From Thinopyrum elongatum (lineage: Eukaryota > Streptophyta > Magnoliopsida > Poales > Poaceae): a DNA stretch of 64,000 bases. The translations under genes were made by a program, and so were the position numbers. Below the pieces are notes generated by a model, which had not been told where the DNA came from, did not search any database, and saw only the letters and a list, made by a program, of their open reading frames with translations. Where the stretch lies: positions 52,086,434-52,150,433 of the forward strand of contig CM022298.1 of assembly GCA_011799875.1 (NCBI GenBank), written 5' to 3'. Below, one piece after another: positions 33,286 through 42,435 of the stretch. How positions within the stretch are numbered: the stretch's first letter is position 1; every line of letters begins with the position of its first letter.

Positions 33286-33787
33286 ATGTGGTACCGAGGT
33301 TTTTCTTGTCATATTCGCAATTTGGGTACAACAATTTCTTGTGATCCTCTAACATGCGCTACAAATTTAACTTCTCCTTTTCACTTATGCAGTTTCTCTT
33401 TGCATCGGTAATGGCCCGACCAAGATCATCAGCGGGCTCATCTTATTTCTCTTCTTCAGCTTCTTCCCCCATTATAGTACCATCGTATTCAGTGAGCCCA
33501 TGGCCAGGATAGTTGTCATCAACCTCTTCTTCTTCATTCTCTTCCATTAAAACCCCTCTTTCTCCATGCTTGGTCCAACAGTTATAGCCGGACATGAAAC
33601 CGGACGTAAACAGATGAACGTGAATGGTTCTTGAGTTAGAGTAATTATTATCATTCTTACAGACACCACATGGACAACACATAAAACCATCTGGGCACTT
33701 GTTTGCCTGAGCTGCAAGCAGAAAAGTACGCACACCATCAATGAACTGGGGAGAGCGTCGGTCATGGTACATCCATTGCCGGCTCAT
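33286..33787 (-). pseudogene. TNP2 transposase remnant of CACTA C, internally deleted
   Basis: Starts MSRQWMYHDRRSP at 33787, with the transposase-associated domain (MCCPCGVCKND), the acidic run and LEDHKKLLYPNCEYDKK. At about 33285 the coding sequence jumps directly into the 336-bp array. The catalytic Tnp2 core and C-terminal domains, about 900 residues in element D, are gone. C therefore cannot supply its own transposase. Confidence 0.88.
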
Positions 33788-33866
33788 CTTCATTACACAA
33801 CACCAAAAAGACCAAATTAATACAAGTTCATACAAACTTATTCTCATAAAACAACATACAAACTCT

Positions 33867-34172
33867 CTAGCTAAAGCATTTAAATGCAACAACAAATGTG
33901 ATCAAGATCGCAACTATGATAACAATTGATCCAACCGCATAGTGATACCAAGCCTCTTTATTAACGGCATATTTTCTAATCTTTCTAATCTTCAAGCGCA
34001 TTGCATCCATCTTGATCTTGTGATCATCGACGACATCGGCAACATACAACTCCAATTTCATCTCCTCTTATTCAATTGTTTTCAGTTTTTCTTTCAAATA
34101 CTTGTTTTCTTTTTCAACTAAATTTAACTTCTCGACAAGAGGGTCCATTGCAATTTCCGGTTCACATACCTC
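33867..34172 (-). pseudogene. Small tail-anchored protein exon 2 of CACTA C, one stop
   Basis: Homologous to exon 2 in A and D (VADVVDDHKIKMDAMRLKI, then AWYHYAVGSIV and a hydrophobic C-terminus ending KCFS). A TAA replaces a Glu codon just before the EEMKLEL segment. Exon 1 is not evident: the expected place upstream is occupied by subterminal repeats from 34262 on. The membrane segment is well preserved. Confidence 0.65.
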
Positions 34173-34261
34173 CTAGATAAAAATATCTAGGTCAACTTCA
34201 TGGGCATAATTGTCATAAACACAAAATGGAACAAATAGTTATAAAAGAGAATATATATAGT

Positions 34262-34578
34262 GGCATCTTTAGTCCCGGTAAGGTGTACCTCTAGTCCCGG
34301 TTTGTGACACAAACCGGGACTAAAAGTGCTCGTGGGGCCCGGTTTGTGACACAAACCGGGACTAAAAGTGCTCGTGGGGGCCCCAGCATGACGCCAGCCG
34401 GCCACAACCTCTTTAGTCCCGGTTTGTGTCACAAACCGGGACTAGAGGTACAAAACGAACCAGGACTAATGATGCCCATGCCGTAGCCGTTGGAACCGGG
34501 ACTAATGGTCACATTAGTCCTGGGCCGTAATCAAACCGGGACTAATGATGCGAACGTAAGGTCGTTTTTCTACTAGTG
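34262..34578. repeat. 5' subterminal repeats and TIR of CACTA C
   Basis: Six or more inverted copies of TAGTCCCGGTTTGTG/CACAAACCGGGACTA lie between 34266 and 34545. The TIR CTACTAGTG is at 34570-34578. GAA at 34579-34581 would be the 3-bp target duplication if the other end is found. Confidence 0.88.
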
Positions 34579-34828
34579 GAAAGAGAGAGGAGAGAAAGAA
34601 AAAATAAAGAGAGAAAATGGTCCAGGTTGGGCCAGTCCGATGTGGTGGACTCTCCGGACACCTCATTTTCTCCCCACATATGGGCTGGCTTTGGGGTTTG
34701 CACACAGCTGGGCATATGGAGACAATTTGGGGTCTCTGTTGGAGGGGCTTTCTTTTGTCCAGGCATTGTCCGAGCTATCTTGTGAAGGTTCAGCTGTGGT
34801 TACCTTTGTTCTGTACTCTACTTAATAA
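34579..34828. other. Unassigned DNA right of CACTA C
   Basis: Starts with a purine-rich GAGAGGAGAG stretch. Two partly similar phrases (CATATGGAGACAATTTGGGG at 34713 and a diverged copy at 34919) hint at an old duplication around the LINE tail. No supported gene. Confidence 0.3.
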
Positions 34829-34910
34829 TTAATAAAAATGAATGTGTGCATCAATTGATGCAGAGGCCCGGCGTTTCAACCGCCTTTCAGAAAAGAAACT
34901 GTCGGAGGTA
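34829..34910 (+). mobile_element. Possible LINE 3' tail
   Basis: AATAAAAATGAATGTGTGC followed by CATCAATTGATGCAGAGGCC resembles the 3' end of grass LINEs. There is no long poly-A and no ORF upstream, so it is only a short 5'-truncated relic. Confidence 0.45.
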
Positions 34911-35089
34911 TTTGCCCAGACATATGGGGATGATTTGTGAGGTCTTGTTGGAGATGCTCTGCTTACCACTATTTACCACATATTGTTGTCCCACCATGCT
35001 TAATTCTCATTTTCTGTATCTTTGTCGTATTCAGAAGTCATCCATGCATCTTGTTTCTATGCATTCCATTTAACATTCTTTTACAGGGT

Positions 35090-35465
35090 AACTACAATTA
35101 ATATGAACTACTGTGGTAGGTGGACTATCAAGTGATTGTGCATATTGAAATCGTAAATGTAAGGTAGGATCGATCTTGTTCTCGGCCTATATACATAACA
35201 CACCACAATGGAGCAGCCGGTGTGGGTGCCTCGATAATTTTCATGCGTTTACCATTGTCTCTTATGCTAGCATTGTGAAGAGTAACAAAGCGACTTCATT
35301 GGTCGTCGTCAGGTATGTGATGCATTGGGATCGTTTATGTAAGAATCTCTGACATCCACAATACTAAAATTCCATTGAGATCAAGTTTCGTAAAATGATG
35401 CTTCAGTCTCTTCTGAAAACCTTGTGTACAAACATGTGTGCATATCAAATTTTGGTAACCTTAGG
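35090..35465. repeat. Diverged repeat, copy 1 of 2 (partner 39355-39720)
   Basis: GAACTACTGTGGTAGGTGGA, then TCGTAAATGTAAGG, GGAGCAGC, a GACTTCATTGG phrase and CAAATTTTGGTAA occur in the same order as in the partner 4.26 kb to the right, with many substitutions and indels. It could be old LTRs or a duplicated gene fragment. No termini or open frame shared by both copies. Confidence 0.5.
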
Positions 35466-35519
35466 TCTGCAGGAAGCTAGGAACAAGGAACCCGGAGCAA
35501 ACCTCTTATTCTCTCTTTG

Positions 35520-35699
35520 CAGAAGAATCTAGTGTCTTTTTTTTGTTTTTTGTTTTTGAGATTTAACTCGATTTTCCTTGATTAACCAGGGATGTTAGGT
35601 TTTTGTTCCGATTTTCTTTATAAATTCGACTGTCTCTCTTCTTCTTAAGAAATGCATGAACCCCTGCCCCGCGCGATGAGGTTTCTCAAAAAAAAAAAG
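35520..35699 (+). mobile_element. Second LINE-like 3' tail with poly-A
   Basis: Ends AAATGCATGAACCCCTGCC, GCGCGATGAGGTTTCTC and then 11 A residues. The phrase before the A-run matches the type of 3' end seen in grass LINEs. No ORF; heavily 5' truncated. Confidence 0.5.
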
Positions 35700-36590
35700 C
35701 ATATGCAATGCTATGTGCAACCAACGCATCAGCTCTGATGGGATGCAATTTTGTCATCTTCGAAAGTGAAGCAGGTGGTTCCTCGAGTGAATAGTACAAT
35801 CTGGCGCCATTGGGAGCTATGTTATATGAAATAAGATTTCAGATTTATGCTAGCTTTTGATGTTGTAAAACCGAATTTCCGGCTGAGGTCTTGTAATTAT
35901 GCAGTGGAGACTTTAGCTGCGCATGGAGTCAAGTTGGGACATGGAAAACTGTGAGAGTTGGCTAGGCCATTTTCCTGAGTTCGCAATGAACTACTCCATG
36001 CGTCCCAAAATAAGTAATTAGCGTTTTAGCCAGCATGTCATCGTAATGGTATAAAAAAAGTTACATCCAAATGCTGCTTCGATAGACTACCTTGGTATTT
36101 CTAGTATTTCTATCCACATGGTCTAATTAAGGGTATCTCGCTCTTTGAATTGACCTCAAGTGTCAGTGCGCCACTGTTTAATGCCCAATACCATTACCAG
36201 TCAAAATCCTTTGATGTCATGACGGTGCGTTGCCCAGGCTCCTTGAACAGCTCCAATGAGCACCTTGTTAGCTTTTCCATATTATTTTGTGAATCTGTTA
36301 CATTTGAGGTAATGCATAGATCATGCATGAGGTACATATGATCCATCGACTACAATATTTAATGATTATAGAATCACAATCATTGCATAGTTATAAATTT
36401 ATATCTGTGGACGAAAACAAAATATACTACCTTCATAATATATAATTTTCACCTAAGCAACATTTTGTTGAAAAGAAATGGATTGGATATAGTGTTTGCC
36501 TCCTTAATCACATGTATTTTCATACGAAGGCTGTAAATTTCACATGTATTCTAGAGATCTATGAGGACTGCTTCAATATACACACTTTAA
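35700..36590. other. Gene-free region with a possible Stowaway end
   Basis: At 35992-36022 the sequence TACTCCATGCGTCCCAAAAT resembles a Stowaway MITE terminus (the usual form is CTCCCTCCGT). No matching inverted end is found within 400 bp. The remainder is AT-rich and shows no gene. Confidence 0.3.
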
Positions 36591-37199
36591 ATGATTCATG
36601 GAGCAACGGCGTGTCGGAAAACCGAGCAATATGTCAACCTATCGCGTACAAGCAATCATAGCACCAAGACATCATGTTTTGTTAACGAGGTTCACCAAAC
36701 ATCGCGTACATGTCCGGGGAATGGCTATGGATGCTCCTCCCTATGATATCACTACAATACCGCACACCGGCTGCCCTAGTGTCGGCACATACTGTTGGTG
36801 TCCGCGTACCTGTGCTATTATATATATTGACATACTTTACATCTTGTGTCTACACTCATATTTTATAGGATACAATTGTCCTAGAAAACGACTCCATACT
36901 TTTATCTTCACACCATACGACTATGTAACATACCTAAACATTCTAGTCCGGCCGACAGGCTAAGATTTGGCCGGTGACACGCCATGCACCCATGTCGTTA
37001 TGTGCCCCCGCGTGCACCGCTGATCTTTTTCTCAACAAGAACCATGTCCACACGTCCCTTGTACTCTCTGGTCCACATCTTTCCTTTTCGCGCCGATCCC
37101 TTCGTCCCTAATTTCTTCTCCTACCTCTCGTCACCCTTCTTCCATCAGCGTCTAGGCAAGGTCGAGGCACGCCAGTGAAGCTGCAAGCCTACGCTGCTG
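36591..37199. other. Unassigned segment with short open frames
   Basis: A 121-codon frame (36598-36963) and smaller ones show no domain, no conserved copy in the window and no clear promoter. The composition turns C-rich after 36960. Possibly an old retroelement fragment. I do not call a gene. Confidence 0.3.
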
Positions 37200-37905
37200 C
37201 TGCCCCCTAGGACGGCCGCCGCTGTTCAACCCTCGCCACCGTTTTTTGCTGCAACCACCCACCGCCGCTTGAACCGGCGAGCTCCGATGCTTCTATCGCC
37301 TGCGCCGGCTGCTTGAACCAGCAAAAAAAAAGTTGCAACCGGAAAACCGTTTTGCTACAACGCCGACGGTGCTGCCGCCATGGCCTGCAACTGGCAACAG
37401 AAAAAGCTGCAGCCGGCCAACCATTTTGCTATGGCGGCAACGGTGGCGCCGCGATGGGCTGCCATCCAGTTGTGCGCGGAGCTGCGGCCGTTTGCATCAG
37501 AGCCTCTGACAGCACCGTGGGATGTTGCAACCACACTACGACTAGTTGCAACCATCGATGACAAAGCTGTAACTAGCAGGGGCTATCCCATGGCGGTGGT
37601 GACCACGACCCAGCGGTGGTGCTGCAACCGCAACACGCACACGCTGGAACCACTTTGTGTTTTTGCTGCAACTAGCCCCAATTTTTGGTACTACCGTCTT
37701 CAGATTTTGCTGGAACCAGCCCAATTTTTGCTACCAGTGTCTTGGTTTTGCTGGAACCGGCGTCTCATTTTTCTTCCACCGTGTTGTGTTTTTGTTGGAG
37801 CTGGCATCTCGTCTTTTTGCTTCCACCGTGTTGTGTTTTTTTTTTGCTGGAACCGGGGTCCCATGTTTTGCTTTCACCGTGTTTTGTTTTACTGCATAAG
37901 ATAAA
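37200..37905 (+). repeat. GC-rich TGCAACC / TTTTGCTGGAACC repeat region
   Basis: 37200-37560 is rich in GTTGCAACC, TTTTGCTACAAC and GCAACCG words. 37640-37905 is a degenerate tandem array of about 50-bp units containing TTTTGCTGGAACCGG and CCACCGTGTTGTGTTTTT. Several frames stay open across it because the units lack stops in some phases; their translations are repetitive and unlike known proteins. Possibly internal sequence of a Mutator-like element, from general resemblance only. Confidence 0.55.
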
Positions 37906-39354
37906 TTGCAGACGAGCATGGTGCACTATTGGAGTTCCATCTGCGTCCCATGATCATGAAGAGACTGACCAGGGATGCCCACTATTTCCTTCATGATCAC
38001 AGCTCAGGTGAAGTAAGAGCATCCTAAACTACCCATGAAAATAAGTAGCACTAAATGACATCCATAATAAAACCCTCCCGCTTTATATTTTCAAGGATTA
38101 GAACCATTGTTGATCTAATATCAAGACCCTAAGACGACTAGATACTTCCACACAAGCTAGCAACTTTGTAAACCATCAGCGACAATTCATCATAAAAGCA
38201 AGAGGTTGGCGGGAAACAAAACAAAACAAGGATGATAGGAAACAAAACGAATGGATCAAGACGTACTTGGTCTACTGCCTCTCAACTAATGTAAAAATCA
38301 ATTTTACACTAGCTTAATTAGGCTAATTTATTTTTGATAAGCTCCAACAATTTGACACTAGAATCAGGCCGTCGAGCAATGCTAGAAACAACAAAAAGAG
38401 CATAAATGAAAAGGAAAAAAAATACAAAAAATCGAAGAACTGACAAAAAAACTCATTGAAACAAAGAAGAAAAAAACACGCGGAAGCTTCTTAAATCGGG
38501 CCGAGCCGGTCCATAAAAGCTTCCTAAGATTGCTCGTATGAAGCTAGTATTGGGCTGGCCCGCAAGAGGTGAAACGAGGGTATATCTCTCAGCAAGTGAG
38601 ACATAGACCTCGCGGTTAGATCATTATGTTTCTTTCCTGCAATGTGTATTGTTGTGGTCTAGGGTGGTTCTCGATCCCGCAACTTCTAATCTATGATTTA
38701 TTAATTTTTTGACCCACTTTCCAATCTAAGATTAGAAATGCTGAAGGGGACGATCCTAGTATGGACGCGCAGACAGCTGGTTGCAGCTAGCATAAGCGAC
38801 GCAAGGGCAAGGAAAAACATGTTATGTTAATCCCGTGTCCCGTCTCTCATTCACGCTTGTTCGTCTTTGCCTTAACTTTCAAAATTAGATTAATATGTGT
38901 CATTTAGAACTACAGGATTATAATTGCAGAAACCGGAAAATAAGTATTGAATATCGGTAACCTATGAGACAATATTTTGCATTGTTCCTGTAGTAATAGT
39001 GGAAAGAGGGAATAACAATATTTTCTTTGTGACAATATTTTGCATTGTTCCTGTAGTAATAGTGACAATATTTTCTTTGTGACAATTTTTGATGGAAATT
39101 AAATTATTCATTGCTCTTATATTATGCGACAGAGGGAGTAACAGTTAATTTCTATTTTGCTCCTATTACCAAATTGGGACAATATATTTGTTGTATACAT
39201 GATTACAACTACATATATACCACCGATTTCTATTTGACCATGTTTGCAACAACCAAAAGGTATGTTCATTTCGAAATATATCATGGTTGTACTCAGATTG
39301 TCTCCGCTCATCTATTTTCTCTACTTCCCGTTTAACTTTTATGTTAACTATGAT
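37906..39354. other. Gene-free region with a small tandem duplication
   Basis: No supported ORF. A 63-bp unit starting GACAATATTTTGCATTGTTC is duplicated at 38968 and 39031, followed by partial copies to 39090. GACAGAGGGAGTAAC at 39128 resembles a MITE end but has no partner. 38470-38640 is GC-richer with AAGCTTC repeats. Confidence 0.45.
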
Positions 39355-39720
39355 AAAGATGAACTACTGTGGTAGGTGGACCATCCATAAGTAATTGTGC
39401 ATAGTAAAGTCGTAAATCTAAGGCAGGATTCTTTCACTTTTCAGCCCCTATAGATAACGAGCACCTATGGAGCAGCTAGGATATGAGACATAATATTTGC
39501 CACCGGGTTACTGCTACATATCCTGCAAGTGGTGATCCATTTAGAAACAAGGCCGCTTCGTTGGGCATCATTAAGCATGCAAGGCACTGGGATCATATCT
39601 GTAGGAGTGACTGCCATAGACAGGAATCAGATTCCCGTGAGATTAAGCCTCATCCTATTGCTCAGTTTCCACTGAGAATTTTTTTCACATGCTTGTGTCC
39701 ACACCAAATTTTGGTAAATA
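39355..39720. repeat. Diverged repeat, copy 2 of 2 (partner 35090-35465)
   Basis: Same order of landmarks as the copy at 35090. An open frame here (from 39483) is not open in the partner, which argues against a conserved protein. Confidence 0.5.
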
Positions 39721-40399
39721 TACTATTACCAACAAATGGGTAGTACCGGTCCTTTCCGGATCGGATGCACTCTTCAGCAATTGAAAGAAAAGCTGTTGGT
39801 GTCCTCCATGTAGGTCGATAGGGACAACTAGATGTATAGCTTGTAAATCAAATCTATGCAGTTAGCATTGTTGTTAGTATCTCACCTAACTAGTTGTATA
39901 GCTTATATATCAAATCCAACCAACCTTCCATGCACGGACTCCATCCATTCTCTGACAAGTTTTTCACACTTCTCTGGGTGCAAATAGCTTTTGGTCTAGA
40001 CGATGTTATCTTCCTCTGAGATAACAAGACACTTCCCCAAGCAGGTCAAATGCAGGATATTCACAGTTCTACAGGTCACCGGTGTTACATGAATCTTCAC
40101 GGTTGCTGTCCAGATCTTAATTTAAAGTTCAACGAGCGTACCGCTTCGTGAAGACATTATGTAGATCGAATGCTGGATATCGAACGTGCAAGTTACCTTC
40201 CGTTTGTTGGAATGATTCATTCCTCATCTTCTTAAAGCATAGTTTAACTTATTTTATAGGCCGATTTCTTTCAAATTGCTCGTATAGAATTGGTTCGGTT
40301 ATCTTTCTCCACGGTCATCGCGATGCAAATTATGTGTGCGACTTGCGCACAGTTCTTGCAAAAAATATTGAATATATATGTATGCATTATACAAAAAAT
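39721..40399. other. Gene-free region
   Basis: AT-rich, no supported ORF, no repeat terminus recognised. Confidence 0.4.
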
Positions 40400-41060
40400 A
40401 AAAAAGGAGATTCAAAGATCTCTGTGTCAAGAGTCAAACACAAACATGGAGTTTATTGGTTTTTTTAATTCTAAAAACTAAAAATAAAGTCTGAAAAACA
40501 AGAAACTTGGCATGGTGTCGATATAAGACATCAATATGTGTGATAAAATTTTGAGAAGGTTTGACAAAAATTGGCATTTTACACTACATAGAAACAGAAC
40601 CATCTCCAAGGAACAATCGTGGTTTGAAGGGGAATGTGTATTTGCTTCATTCTTTGACCTTGAATCATTTTTAGGTTTCATTTCCTATTTTTAACATATT
40701 AGTATTTGTAGTCATTTAATGGATGTCGGTCATATTTGAACTACGAGTACATGAAATAGTGCAGAAAAATGGTTTGAAAAACTGTATTTAGTGTCTTAAG
40801 TATATGTTTATTCCTTATGCAAAAAATATACTCGTTAATAAATTTCCAAATCTTTGTGGCAAGAGTCAAACACAAATATTAAGTTTATGGTTTATTATTC
40901 TCAAAAATGTAGATGAAGTCTGAAAACATGAAACTTGGTATGGTGTCATTATATGACCCTAGCATGCTATGGTAAAATTTTGAAAATGTTTGAAAAATGA
41001 ATGCATCATCTTGAAAGTGAATTGACCTTTACTTCATCAATTGACCTCGAAAATATTTCT
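40400..41060. repeat. Relic tandem repeat, about 430-bp period
   Basis: The string AGAGTCAAACACAAA, then AAAGTCTGAAAA/GAAGTCTGAAAA, GAAACTTGG(C/T)ATGGTGTC and TAAAATTTTGA, occurs at 40430-40560 and again about 430 bp on at 40866-40985. The layout resembles the 336-bp CACTA units (TCTGAAAA then TTGGCATGGTATC), so this may be the array of an older CACTA family. Confidence 0.55.
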
Positions 41061-41124
41061 ACACTCAACATACACCATGGCATCCTCCATATTCAAATTT
41101 CGAGTTTCTTAGGGTACATTTGCT

Positions 41125-41430
41125 CACTAGTAGAAAACAGGGCTTTGGTCCAGGCAAGCCCAGCCCATTAGTCCCGGTTCAGTCAGGAACCGGGACACAT
41201 GGGGGCATACGTCCCGGTTCGTGCGCCCAGGGGGCCGGCCGGGGCTCGTGGGGCATTGGTCCCGGTTCGTCTGGACCCTTTGGTCCCGGTTCCAGACACG
41301 AACCGGGACCTATGGGCCTCCCTCCTAGCCCACATCCATTGGTCCCGGTTCGTGGTTGGAACCGGGACCAAAGGGTGGCCTTTAGTCCCGGTTCCAACCA
41401 CGAACCGGGACCAATGTTGTGCCTATATAT
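41125..41430. repeat. 5' TIR and subterminal repeats of CACTA D
   Basis: About ten copies of GGTCCCGGTTCGTG or its complement in alternating orientation occupy 41170-41415, matching element A. Adjacent inverted copies (for example 41340-41410) form hairpins of about 15 bp. Confidence 0.9.
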
Positions 41431-41813
41431 ACCCCTCACCCGCGAGCAGAGCACTCCACTACTCTGTTTTTTCTGGCCGGCGAGGGGAGGTATTTGTGGT
41501 GCTCTAGCTCACCTCCTATGCACATGAGGTGTTCGATGAAATGCCCGAGCAACACTACTTAAGCTTTCTCCTCTCCAAACTCGACCTTCAAGCTCCATTT
41601 TCCTCAAGATTTGTCTAGGTTTAGCGGTCCGTCACGTCCCGTCCCCGTCTTCACCGCCGTCGATCGCCCGCGCCGATCTCGTCGCCGGCATAACCGTGGT
41701 GAGCCTCTTGTTCTTATCTTCTTTCTAAAAGAAAAAAATTCTTACTTGTATGATTTACATAGATACTTGTATAATTTTCTTACTTTTATTATTGTTTGTT
41801 ATTATATAGTGCG
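41431..41813 (+). other. Promoter and 5' leader of CACTA D
   Basis: A TATATATA-like box lies at 41426-41433, followed by a GC-rich leader (41620-41700). A possible 5'-UTR intron starts GTGAGCCTC near 41699 and ends TATATAG at 41809, just before the ATG at 41814. It is collinear with element A. Confidence 0.5.
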
Positions 41814-42260
41814 ATGGTTTTGGTATCCGCCCCCGTCGGCCCTCGTCCTGTCTATGATTCGGATGTGGTATATATTATATTTTATAACTATTTGGTTCAT
41901 TTGTTGTTTATGACAATTATGCCGACCAACGTGAGATAGATTTTTTTTATCTAGGAGGTATGTGAACCGGAAATTCCAACCGACCCTATTGTCGAAAGGT
42001 TAAATTTAGTTGAAGAAGAAAACAATTACTTGAAGGTAAAATTGAAAAAAATTGAGGAGGAGAAGATGATATTGGAGTTGCATGTTGCGAATGTCGTCGA
42101 TGATCACAAGATCAAGATGGATGCAATGCGCTTCAAGATTAGAAAGTATAGAAAATATGCCATTCATACCGAGGCTTGGTATCATTATGCCGTTGGATCA
42201 ATTGTTACCTTGGTTGCGATTATGATCGCATTTGTTGTTGCATTGAAATGTTTTACATAG
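41814..42260 (+). CDS. Small two-exon coiled-coil / tail-anchored protein of CACTA D
   Basis: Exon 1 is 41814-41867 (MVLVSAPVGPRPVYDSDV), followed by an 87-bp intron with GT..TCTAG. Exon 2, 41955-42260, joins in phase 0 and starts EVCEPEIPTDPIVERL. The product is about 119 residues. Residues ~28-60 are charged and heptad-like (NLVEEENNYLKVKL). A basic stretch (FKIRKYRKYAI) then precedes one helix (AVGSIVTLVAIMIAFVV) ending KCFT*. This is the layout of a tail-anchored membrane protein. The frame is undamaged, unlike the adjacent TNP2. It shares strand and leader with TNP2, 176 bp upstream of that ATG. No known family. Confidence 0.68.
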
Positions 42261-42435
42261 TTTCAATAATGTATGGTTTAATTAGATGCTCTGAAGAGCT
42301 ATATGTTGTTCAATGAGAACTATGTATGTACTTTGGTTTTAATGTGATGATGAACTTCTATTAATTTGGTCACTTATCTGTTCATGATGTTTTGTAATGG
42401 TTTTTGACACACTTAATTATATATAATGCACGCAG

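Larger units (their letters stand above)
26835..34578 (-). mobile_element. CACTA element C, nearly full order, 3' end missing
   Basis: The 5' TIR at 34578 reads inward CACTAGTAGAAAAACGACC. Then follow subterminal repeats, the small membrane-protein gene (33867-34172), a TNP2 remnant, the 336-bp array, an AT-rich spacer, an interior repeat block, a GC-rich leader, the 145-aa ORF and the PF03004/C48 gene. It is cut at 26835 inside a protease-gene intron by the Gypsy-3 LTR start. C is the only element here that shows both coding blocks, so it fixes the family order. Confidence 0.87.

Noticed and set aside
35992..36030. Full Stowaway MITE
   Set aside because: Only one degenerate terminus; no inverted partner or TA duplication found nearby.
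36598..36963. 121-codon frame as a small host gene
   Set aside because: No recognisable domain, no conserved copy in the window, no supporting promoter or splice context.
37313..37904. Possible host gene in a GC-rich stretch
   Set aside because: Several frames are open at once, the translation is repetitive, no domain or splice structure is seen, and the DNA is a degenerate tandem repeat.
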